5,487 bases of DNA from an uncultured Chloroflexota bacterium (GTDB lineage: Bacteria > Chloroflexota > Limnocylindria > Limnocylindrales > Limnocylindraceae): NCBI GenBank assembly GCA_903847005.1, contig CAINCM010000095.1, forward strand, positions 1 through 5,487, written 5' to 3'. A program made the position numbers and the translations under genes. Positions 1-5,487 of this stretch are shown here, in pieces. The notes beneath the pieces were generated by a model. That model was not told the DNA's origin. It made no database searches and saw only the letters and a list, made by a program, of their open reading frames with translations. Every line of letters starts with the position of its first letter. Position 1 is the stretch's first letter.

Positions 1-2419
1 GCTCGGCTGGGTCAGGGAGGAAGGGGGGATCGCGTCGGGCGTCCTCGAATCGCTCGGCGTCAGCCTCGACAAGGTGCGCCATGAGGTGGTGCGCGTCCTC
101 AGCCAGTCGTCCGCCCCGGCATCGCCGCAGGCCGAGCGCCGCAGCGGAGGCTCCAAGACGCCGACCCTCGATGCGCTCGGGATCGATCTCACCGAGGCGG
201 CGCGCGCCGGTCGGCTCGATCCGGTGATCGGACGCGAACGTGAGATCGAGCGGGTCATCCAGATCCTTGCTCGTCGCACCAAGAACAATCCCGCCCTCAT
301 CGGCGAGCCCGGCGTCGGAAAGACCGCCATCGCGGAGGGGCTTGCGCAGCGAATCGTCAAGGGTGATGTCCCAGCACCGCTCCTCGACAAGCGCGTGGTC
401 ACCCTCGACATGGGCTCCCTCGTGGCGGGGACGAAGTATCGCGGTGAGTTCGAAGAGCGACTCAAGAAGGTGCTCGAGGAGCTGCGTGCCTCGCGGGACG
501 CGATCCTCTTCGTCGACGAGCTGCACACGTTGGTTGGCGCAGGAGCGGCCGAGGGCGCGATCGATGCTGCCAACATCTTGAAGCCGCCGCTCGCGCGCGG
601 TGAGATCCAGTGCATCGGTGCCACCACGCTCGACGAGTATCGCAAGCATGTGGAGAAGGATCCGGCGCTGGAGCGACGCTTCGCGCAGGTGATCGTTGCA
701 GAGCCCACCCAAGAGGAGACGTTCGAGATCCTCAAAGGGCTGCGACCACGATATGAAGCGCACCACAAGGTGCGCATCACCGATGAGGCGCTGCTCGCTG
801 CCGTCGACCTCTCGATTCGCTACATCAACGATCGCCAGCTTCCGGACAAGGCGATCGACGTCATCGACGAGGCGTCGAGCCGCGTCATGCTCCGCCACGC
901 ATCGCCACCACCAGAGCTGCGAGCGGCGCGTCGCGAAGCCGACGACCTCGAGACCGAGCACCAGGCGGCGGTCGCCGCCGGCGCGTTCGACCGCGCGGGC
1001 ACGTTGCGCAGTCAGCTCGATGGACTGAAGGGACGCATCGAAGCGCTCGATCGCACCTGGCGCGCAAGCCTGACGGGGGCGATCGCCCCAAGTGCCGGAC
1101 GCTCTGCATCGTCGGCGTCGACCGCTGCGGCCGAGGCAGCCCCCAGCGCCGCAGACGTCACGGCGCCCAGCGTGATCGCGCTGCCAGCTCCCGGGGTCCC
1201 CAGCCCGGCGGTTCAAGCACCGATCATCGACGCGGCGTCGCGCGCCGGCTCACCGGTCCCAAGCCCAGCACCTGAAAAGGCGAGCGCGCTCGTTGTGCCG
1301 CAGATCGCCAACCGACCTGACGATCGCCCGGAGGTGAGCGACGAAGAAGTCGCCGCCGTGGTGGCGATGTGGACGGGGATCCCGGTGATGAGAATCGCCG
1401 AGGCAGAGACGGCACGCCTCCTCAAGATGGAAGAGGCGATCGGGGGCCGCGTGATCGGCCAAGAGCAGGCGATCGGCACGCTGAGCCGCGCGGTTCGGCG
1501 TGCGCGCGCGGGCTTGAAGGACCCGAAGCGACCGATCGGGAGCTTCCTCTTCCTCGGGCCGACCGGCGTCGGAAAGACCGAGCTCGCCAAGGCGCTCGCC
1601 GAGTTCATGTTCGGCACGGAGGATGCCCTGATCAAGATCGACATGAGCGAGTTCATGGAACGACACAACACCAGTCGACTCGTCGGAGCCCCTCCAGGCT
1701 ATGTCGGCTTCGATGACGGAGGCCAGCTCACCGAAGCGATCCGACGTCGACCGTATGCGGTTGTGCTGCTCGACGAGATCGAGAAGGCGCACAACGAGGT
1801 CTTCAACATCCTGTTGCAGATCCTCGAGGATGGCCAGCTGACCGACGCGAAGGGACGGCGCGTGGACTTCCGCAACGTGATCTTGATCATGACTTCCAAC
1901 CTTGGAGCGCGACAGATCCAGACGCCGTCCTCGCTCGGCTTCCGCGCACGCGGGGAGGGTGCGGATGCCCGCGCAGAAGAGGAGTACGGTCTGATCAGCG
2001 CAAAGGTGGACGAAGAGCTGAAGAAGGCCTTCCGCCCCGAATTCTTGAACCGAGTGGATGCGAGCATCGTCTTCCGGCCGCTCAGTCAAGAGGAGATGCG
2101 TCGCATCGTGGACCTCCTGGTGAAGCGCATCATCGGTCAGCTGCGCGAGCAGGGGCACGAGCTCAGCATCACGGACGCTGCAAAGGATCACCTCATCAAA
2201 GTCGGCTACGACGCGACCTACGGTGCTCGTCCGCTTCGCCGCGCCGTCCAGTCGCTCGTGGAAGATCCGCTCGCAGAACGACTCCTGCTCGGCGCCGATC
2301 CGGTGAACGCCGCCTATGTGGTGGATGTCGTCGACGGCGCGCTCGCCGTGATGATCCGCGAAGAGGGCGGTGGCGCATCTGCCGCCCTGCCGGCTGAGCC
2401 AGTCGGCGCCGCAGACTGA
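1..2419 (+). CDS. clpC: ATP-dependent Clp protease ATPase subunit ClpC (5'-truncated)
   Basis: ClpC is a cytoplasmic AAA+ unfoldase that feeds substrates to ClpP. The frame is open to the left edge. The codons from position 2 read as the end of the second N-domain repeat ([20 protein letters not shown]), so the GTG at 74 is internal; by comparison with Bacillus ClpC about 110 residues are missing. Counting from the codon at 2, 805 residues are visible: N-domain tail 1-32, linker to about 53, D1 with Walker [10 protein letters not shown] 101-109, pore loop GTKYRG 143-148, Walker B ILFVDE 168-173 and ERRF arginines 225-226; a middle domain with a UVR-like segment around 321-339; D2 with GPTGVGKTE 519-527, GYVG pore loop 566-569, VVLLDE 587-592, MTSN sensor and arginine finger R684. 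The LGF tripeptide 645-647 matches the ClpP-docking loop, and the UVR-type middle domain favours ClpC over ClpB or ClpA. Oddity: an Ala/Pro/Ser-rich insertion at 356-443. The stop is TGA 2417-2419. Family assignment is very secure. Confidence 0.97.
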   Translation, partial: LGWVREEGGIASGVLESLGVSLDKVRHEVVRVLSQSSAPASPQAERRSGGSKTPTLDALGIDLTEAARAGRLDPVIGREREIERVIQILARRTKNNPALIGEPGVGKTAIAEGLAQRIVKGDVPAPLLDKRVVTLDMGSLVAGTKYRGEFEERLKKVLEELRASRDAILFVDELHTLVGAGAAEGAIDAANILKPPLARGEIQCIGATTLDEYRKHVEKDPALERRFAQVIVAEPTQEETFEILKGLRPRYEAHHKVRITDEALLAAVDLSIRYINDRQLPDKAIDVIDEASSRVMLRHASPPPELRAARREADDLETEHQAAVAAGAFDRAGTLRSQLDGLKGRIEALDRTWRASLTGAIAPSAGRSASSASTAAAEAAPSAADVTAPSVIALPAPGVPSPAVQAPIIDAASRAGSPVPSPAPEKASALVVPQIANRPDDRPEVSDEEVAAVVAMWTGIPVMRIAEAETARLLKMEEAIGGRVIGQEQAIGTLSRAVRRARAGLKDPKRPIGSFLFLGPTGVGKTELAKALAEFMFGTEDALIKIDMSEFMERHNTSRLVGAPPGYVGFDDGGQLTEAIRRRPYAVVLLDEIEKAHNEVFNILLQILEDGQLTDAKGRRVDFRNVILIMTSNLGARQIQTPSSLGFRARGEGADARAEEEYGLISAKVDEELKKAFRPEFLNRVDASIVFRPLSQEEMRRIVDLLVKRIIGQLREQGHELSITDAAKDHLIKVGYDATYGARPLRRAVQSLVEDPLAERLLLGADPVNAAYVVDVVDGALAVMIREEGGGASAALPAEPVGAAD
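1067..1330 (+). other. Ala/Pro/Ser-rich low-complexity insertion inside ClpC
   Basis: This segment encodes about 88 residues lying between the last helix of the ClpC middle domain (ending DRTWRA) and the conserved start of D2 ([19 protein letters not shown]). More than half of the residues are Ala, Pro or Ser, with no recognisable motif, so it is probably a flexible, disordered tether. In Bacillus subtilis ClpC the corresponding Trp and Val are separated by about 10 residues; here they are separated by about 90. The frame stays open and both flanks are well conserved, so this is an in-frame expansion and not a frameshift. Base composition matches the flanks. Confidence 0.85.
1076..1089. repeat. 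14-bp perfect palindrome GGGGCGATCGCCCC
   Basis: A perfect 14-bp palindrome centred on CGATCG lies at the start of the ClpC insertion. It contains the octamer GCGATCGC (1079-1086), the same word as the cyanobacterial HIP1 element. The palindrome is plain in the sequence; any function is unproven. It is the longest example I saw of the CGATCG words that are over-represented throughout the window. Confidence 0.5.
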
Positions 2420-2421
2420 TT

Positions 2422-2436
2422 CGGGGCGGAGCCCCG
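2422..2436 (+). promoter_or_regulatory. Perfect hairpin between clpC and radA enclosing the radA Shine-Dalgarno
   Basis: CGGGGC (2422-2427) and GCCCCG (2431-2436) form a 6-bp all-GC stem around a GGA loop, filling nearly all of the 17-bp gap between the clpC stop and the radA ATG at 2437. The best Shine-Dalgarno, GGAG at 2428-2431, lies in the loop and first stem position, 5 nt from the ATG. There is no T-tract after the stem, so it does not look like an intrinsic terminator. A role in coupling radA translation to ribosomes finishing clpC is inference; such short GC palindromes can also be dispersed intergenic repeats. Confidence 0.55.
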
Positions 2437-3840
2437 ATGGCGAAGAGCAAGAGCGTCTGGCTCTGTCAACGCTGCGCCTTCGAAGCGCCGGCATTTGAGA
2501 ACCCCTGTCGCAACTGCAACGAGTGGAACTCGCTGGTCGAAACCGTCAGAGAGCGACCGAGCGCGAGCACGCGCGCGCGGGCAACGAACAGCTCGCGTGG
2601 CGGCGGACCCTCCCGACCGCAGGCGCTACGACTCGCCGGTGCCGATCGCGCACCGCGACTGCCGCTCGGCGTTCCAGAGCTCGACCGTGTGCTCGGGGGC
2701 GGTGCCGTTCCCGGCTCGCTCGTGCTTCTCGGCGGCGAGCCAGGGATCGGAAAGAGCACCCTCCTCCTCCAGGCAGCGGCGGGGATTGCGGCCGCCGGCG
2801 GGCGCGTCCTCTACGCGTCGGGCGAAGAGTCTTCGGCCCAGATCGCAGATCGCGCCGCGCGACTCGGCCTGATGGAGGGGCCGGCAGCGGATGGGGTGGA
2901 GCTGCTTGCCGAGAGCGAGGTCGGCGCGATCGGCGAGGCGCTCCTCGCTGCAAGCCCCACCTTGCTGATCGTCGATTCCATACAGACGGCAACGCTCGGC
3001 GGCCTTGAGGGGCCGGCTGGGAGCGTGGGGCAGGTGCGCGGTGCCGCCGATTGGCTCGCCGGGGTCGCACGCGCGACGAACTGCGCGGTGATCCTTGTCG
3101 GCCATGTGACCAAAGAGGGGAGCATCGCCGGCCCAAAGACCCTCGAGCATCTGGTCGACGCCGTGGTGATGCTCGACGGCGACCGCCACGGCACGCTGCG
3201 CACACTTCGTGCGGCGAAGAATCGCTTCGGATCTACCGATGAGCTCGGTCTGCTGGAGATGGGAGAGCGGGGCCTCAGCGGCATCGACGATCCGGGCCGC
3301 GCCTTCATCGACGATCGGGAGGCGCGAGCGCCGGGGGCGGTGGTCGCTCCGCTGCTCGAGGGGAGTCGTCCGATGTTGGTCGAGGTGCAGGCACTCGTCG
3401 CAGGTGCCGCATTCGGCGCACCGCGTAGCACCGGACGCGGGTTGGATTCCGCGCGCCTCGCGCTCCTCGCCGCCGTGCTCGGTCGACGCGCGGGGATCGC
3501 CGTTGGCGACCGCGACATCTACGCCAACCTCGTGGGCGGCATCGTCCTCGATGAGCCGGCACTCGATCTTCCCCTCGCGCTCGCGCTCGCGTCGTCGCAG
3601 AGCGATCGACCCATCAGTCGGGAGACCGTGGCGGTCGGCGAGGTCGGGCTTCTCGGTGAGCTGCGACCGGTCGCTGGACTGGGACGAAGGCTACGCGAGG
3701 CGGCGCGTCACGGGTTCACGCGCGCAATCGTCCCCGCACCTCGCCGCGGCGTCGCCCACGAGCCCGCCCCGGATGGACTGAAGGTGATCGCGGTCTCTAC
3801 GCTCCGTGAAGCGATCAGCGAGGCGCTCGATGCTCGTTGA
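2437..3840 (+). CDS. radA: DNA repair protein RadA (Sms), branch-migration ATPase
   Basis: RadA is a RecA-like, DnaB-type helicase/branch-migration factor that processes recombination intermediates on DNA. The protein has 467 residues, close to the family length of about 450-460. An N-terminal C4 zinc finger is intact (C10, C13, C24, C27; spacing C-x2-C-x10-C-x2-C). The ATPase core starts near 78 (LGVPELDRVLGGG), with Walker A GGEPGIGKST 99-108, Walker B LLIVDS 176-181 and the RadA-specific KNRFG motif at 261-265. The C-terminal Lon-like domain runs from about 310 to 460 and keeps DRDIYANLVGG and GEVGLLGELRPV (401-412). An Arg/Ser-rich linker of about 45 residues separates finger and core. 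The ATG at 2437 is chosen because the zinc finger needs it and GGAG lies 5 nt upstream. It follows clpC by 17 bp, as in many Gram-positive genomes. No key residue appears lost. Confidence 0.96.
   Translation: MAKSKSVWLCQRCAFEAPAFENPCRNCNEWNSLVETVRERPSASTRARATNSSRGGGPSRPQALRLAGADRAPRLPLGVPELDRVLGGGAVPGSLVLLGGEPGIGKSTLLLQAAAGIAAAGGRVLYASGEESSAQIADRAARLGLMEGPAADGVELLAESEVGAIGEALLAASPTLLIVDSIQTATLGGLEGPAGSVGQVRGAADWLAGVARATNCAVILVGHVTKEGSIAGPKTLEHLVDAVVMLDGDRHGTLRTLRAAKNRFGSTDELGLLEMGERGLSGIDDPGRAFIDDREARAPGAVVAPLLEGSRPMLVEVQALVAGAAFGAPRSTGRGLDSARLALLAAVLGRRAGIAVGDRDIYANLVGGIVLDEPALDLPLALALASSQSDRPISRETVAVGEVGLLGELRPVAGLGRRLREAARHGFTRAIVPAPRRGVAHEPAPDGLKVIAVSTLREAISEALDAR
3820..3823 (+). promoter_or_regulatory. 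Ribosome binding site deciding the ispDF start
   Basis: GAGG lies inside the 3' end of radA, 6 nt before the ATG at 3830. It favours that ATG over the in-frame GTG at 3806, which would add eight basic residues (first residues MKRSARRS) ahead of the conserved MLVDVVLVAAG start of the IspD fold. The location implies translational coupling to radA. Confidence 0.55.
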
Positions 3841-5077
3841 TGTGGTCCTGGTCGCCGCAGGGTCAGGCAGGCGCATGGGTGGCACCGACAAGTCGCTGAT
3901 CAGCGCTGCGGGTCTTCCGGTGCTCCGTTGGTCGGTGGATGCGCTGCAGGCGCACCCATCGGTTCGCCGCGTGGTGCTGGTGGCCGCTCCAGATCGGGTG
4001 GTCGCATACGGTTCGCTCGGCTGGCTCCCCGCCAAGGTCACGCAGATCGCCCCGGGCGGAGACACGCGCACCGCATCCGTCCTCGCGGGTCTCACCGCGC
4101 TGCACGAAGCACCTGGCGAGCGTGCGGCGATCGTTGCGGTCCACGACGCCGCGCGACCCGGTCTCACCGGCGAACTTCTCGATCGACTCATCTCCGCGTG
4201 CGGGAGCGACGCATCAGCGCCCGCACTCCCACTGAGCGACAGCATCACGCAGGTCCAAGGCGACGGGCCCTCTCGCGTGAGCGCCGGATCCGTGCCTCGC
4301 GAAAGCGTTGCGGCGGTGCAGACGCCGCAGTGCTTCGCCGGCCAGCACCTTGATCGAGTCATCAGCGAGATGCGTGCACGCTTGAAGGCTGCAGATGTGC
4401 CAACCGATGAGACGAGCCTGTTGGAGCGCATCGGCATCCCGGTGCACCTTGTCGACGGTGATCCGCGACTTCGCAAGCTAACGGACCCCACCGATCTCCC
4501 GGCGATTGAGGCGCTACTCGCGCCGACCGCGAGCGGCATCGGCCACCGCCTCGCCGTGGTGGCGAAAGCGCTCGGAGCGCACGCGAGCCTCTCCCGCCTG
4601 CGCGCGGGGTTCGGCGACGATGTGCACCCGGTCGGCTCCGCCGGAGAGTTGAGACTCGGCGGGCTCCGGTTCCCTGGAAGCCCCGCGCTCATAGGTCATT
4701 CAGATGGCGACGTGGTGCTCCACGCAACGGCCGACGCACTGCTCGGCGCAGCGAACCTGGGGGACCTCGGACGCCTCTTTCCAGCAACAGATGCAACGCC
4801 ACGTGGCGCGGATAGCGCCGAGCTTCTACGTGAGGTCGTGCAGCGCACGACCGCGGCCGGTCTCGTCCCGCACTGGCTTGAGCTCACGATCACCGCGCGC
4901 AGTCCGCGACTCGCCGACAGGCTCCCCGAAATGGGGGACCAGGTCGCAGCACTGATCGGACTTCCGGCCAGCGCGGTGAGCGTGAAGGCCTCCACAGGTA
5001 ATCTGGTCGGCGATGAGGGGGCGGGACGAGCGGTGCGTTGCACCGCCCTCCTGCTCGCCGAGCAGCGAGGTGCGTAG
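3830..5077 (+). CDS. ispDF: Bifunctional IspD/IspF: MEP cytidylyltransferase fused to MECDP synthase
   Basis: This single 415-residue frame carries two MEP-pathway enzymes acting in the cytoplasm. Residues 1-232 are IspD (MEP + CTP to CDP-ME): AAGSGRRMG 9-17, K21, GGDTR 76-80, VHDAARP 104-110 with D106 and R109, SVPRE with R157, QTPQ with T165, and K216 before the TDPTDLPAIE helix. Residues 258-415 are IspF (CDP-ME 2-phosphate to ME-cPP): metal ligands D264 and H266 in GDDVHP, HSDGDVVLHA with H290 and H298, and ADALLGAANLGDLGRLFP. A short linker of about 25 residues joins them. The intermediate step (IspE) is not in this window. The ATG at 3830 overlaps radA by 11 bp and is preceded by GAGG; a GTG at 3806 is the alternative. 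Oddities are Ser at 138 where E. coli IspD has Thr140, and Asn at 391 where E. coli IspF has Glu135. Both domains otherwise look functional. The stop is TAG at 5075. Confidence 0.95.
   Translation: MLVDVVLVAAGSGRRMGGTDKSLISAAGLPVLRWSVDALQAHPSVRRVVLVAAPDRVVAYGSLGWLPAKVTQIAPGGDTRTASVLAGLTALHEAPGERAAIVAVHDAARPGLTGELLDRLISACGSDASAPALPLSDSITQVQGDGPSRVSAGSVPRESVAAVQTPQCFAGQHLDRVISEMRARLKAADVPTDETSLLERIGIPVHLVDGDPRLRKLTDPTDLPAIEALLAPTASGIGHRLAVVAKALGAHASLSRLRAGFGDDVHPVGSAGELRLGGLRFPGSPALIGHSDGDVVLHATADALLGAANLGDLGRLFPATDATPRGADSAELLREVVQRTTAAGLVPHWLELTITARSPRLADRLPEMGDQVAALIGLPASAVSVKASTGNLVGDEGAGRAVRCTALLLAEQRGA
5067..5072 (+). promoter_or_regulatory. Ribosome binding site for cysS inside the ispDF 3' end
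   Basis: GAGGTG lies 5 nt before the GTG at 5078 (7 nt if only GAGG is counted) and overlaps the last ispDF codons. It supports the GTG directly after the TAG stop as the cysS start. A second in-frame GTG at 5096 follows GGGGAGG by only 2 nt, a poor spacing, so it is less likely. Confidence 0.55.
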
Positions 5078-5487
5078 GTGACCAACGGGGAGGGCGTGCT
5101 GCGACTTCGTGACACCCTCTCTGGCGCCACGCGTCCGTTCGAGCCGATCGACCCAGCACAGATCGGCATCTACTCGTGTGGTCCCACCATCTACGGGCCC
5201 GCGCACATCGGCAACTTCCGAAGCTTCCTCTTCGCCGATCTTCTCGTGCGGTGGTTGCGCGCAAGCGGTCGAACGGTTCGTTGGGTGGTCAATCTCACGG
5301 ACATCGATGACAAGATCATCCGCGCTGCCGCGAACGAGGGGGTCGAGATCCGAGTCCTGACCGATCGCTGGGAGCGCGTCTTCAGGTCCGACATGCAGGC
5401 GCTCCGGATGACCGAGCCGGATGTGATGCCGCGTGCGACCGAGCACATCCCGGAGCAGATTGCGATCGTGGAACGCCTGCTCGAAAA
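5078..5487 (+). CDS. cysS: Cysteinyl-tRNA synthetase CysS (3'-truncated)
   Basis: CysRS is a class I aminoacyl-tRNA synthetase that charges tRNA-Cys in the cytoplasm. The frame runs from GTG at 5078 to the right edge, 136 complete codons. It opens with LRLRDTLSGATRPFEPIDP, then IYSCGPTIYGPAHIGNFRSF, which contains the zinc-ligand Cys34 in CGPT and the HIGH signature as HIGN (43-46). It continues with VNLTDIDDKII (71-81), a CysRS hallmark, and EPDVMPRATEHIPEQI. The KMSKS loop, the remaining zinc ligands and the anticodon-binding domain are beyond the window. CGPT followed by HIGN argues against the mycothiol ligase MshC, which typically has CGIT and HLGH. The gene directly abuts the ispDF stop, matching the ispD-ispF-cysS order of several Terrabacteria. 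Confidence 0.95.
   Translation, partial: MTNGEGVLRLRDTLSGATRPFEPIDPAQIGIYSCGPTIYGPAHIGNFRSFLFADLLVRWLRASGRTVRWVVNLTDIDDKIIRAAANEGVEIRVLTDRWERVFRSDMQALRMTEPDVMPRATEHIPEQIAIVERLLE

Noticed and set aside
74..76. GTG at 74 as the true clpC start
   Set aside because: The frame is open upstream and codes for a conserved N-domain repeat, so the gene starts outside the window.
309..326. 18-bp direct repeat, second copy at 1563-1580
   Set aside because: The two copies encode the Walker A motifs of ClpC D1 and D2 with the same codon choices; protein conservation explains the identity.
1067..1330. Frameshift or inserted mobile sequence in clpC
   Set aside because: The frame is continuous, composition matches the flanks, and there are no terminal repeats or target duplications.
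2422..2436. Intrinsic terminator after clpC
   Set aside because: The stem is short and is followed directly by the radA ATG with no T-tract.
1250..2494. Long open frame on the minus strand opposite clpC (about 414 codons)
   Set aside because: It lies wholly antisense to the conserved D2 region of ClpC, its product resembles no family I know, and long antisense frames are expected in GC-rich genes with strong third-position bias.
3806..3808. GTG at 3806 as the ispDF start
   Set aside because: It adds eight basic residues not typical of IspD, while ATG at 3830 has a GAGG site at good spacing and starts right at the first beta strand.
3691..4692. Long minus-strand open frame opposite radA and ispDF (about 333 codons)
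   Set aside because: The product is Arg/Ser/Ala-rich with no recognisable fold, and the plus strand here encodes well-conserved RadA and IspDF.

Overview
This window is GC-rich (mid-60s % by eye) and almost fully coding. Four genes lie on the plus strand, packed head to tail: the 3' part of clpC, a complete radA, a complete fused ispD-ispF (ispDF), and the 5' part of cysS. The junctions are a 17-bp spacer (clpC/radA), an 11-bp overlap (radA/ispDF) and direct abutment (ispDF stop followed at once by the cysS GTG). No promoter or terminator is visible inside the window and no non-coding stretch exceeds 20 bp. The four genes therefore look like the middle of one polycistronic unit.

The layout is a shortened form of the order known from Firmicutes (clpC-radA-disA-yacL-ispD-ispF-gltX-cysE-cysS). 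It also shares the ispD-ispF-cysS block known from Actinobacteria. Here disA, yacL, carD, gltX and cysE are not found between the genes present, and ispD and ispF are one reading frame. Gene order, high GC, GTG/ATG starts and the protein flavour (ClpC with an LGF ClpP-docking loop, IspD with a GGTDKS loop, CysRS with GPAHIGN) suggest a Gram-positive-related or Terrabacteria lineage. My best guess is a high-GC Chloroflexota (for example Limnocylindria-like), with a deep actinobacterial lineage as the alternative. This is inference, not proof.

The genes serve separate housekeeping jobs: ATP-driven protein unfolding for ClpP (ClpC), recombination intermediate processing (RadA), two steps of the MEP isoprenoid pathway (IspDF), and charging of tRNA-Cys (CysS). 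Nothing here is a mobile element, defence system, CRISPR array or RNA gene, and I do not see an undescribed system. The points that merit a second look are an Ala/Pro/Ser-rich insertion of about 80-90 residues between the middle domain and second ATPase domain of ClpC, a perfect hairpin that contains the radA ribosome binding site, a marked excess of GATC and CGATCG words, a substituted phosphate/metal-loop residue in the IspF domain, and the compressed synteny itself.
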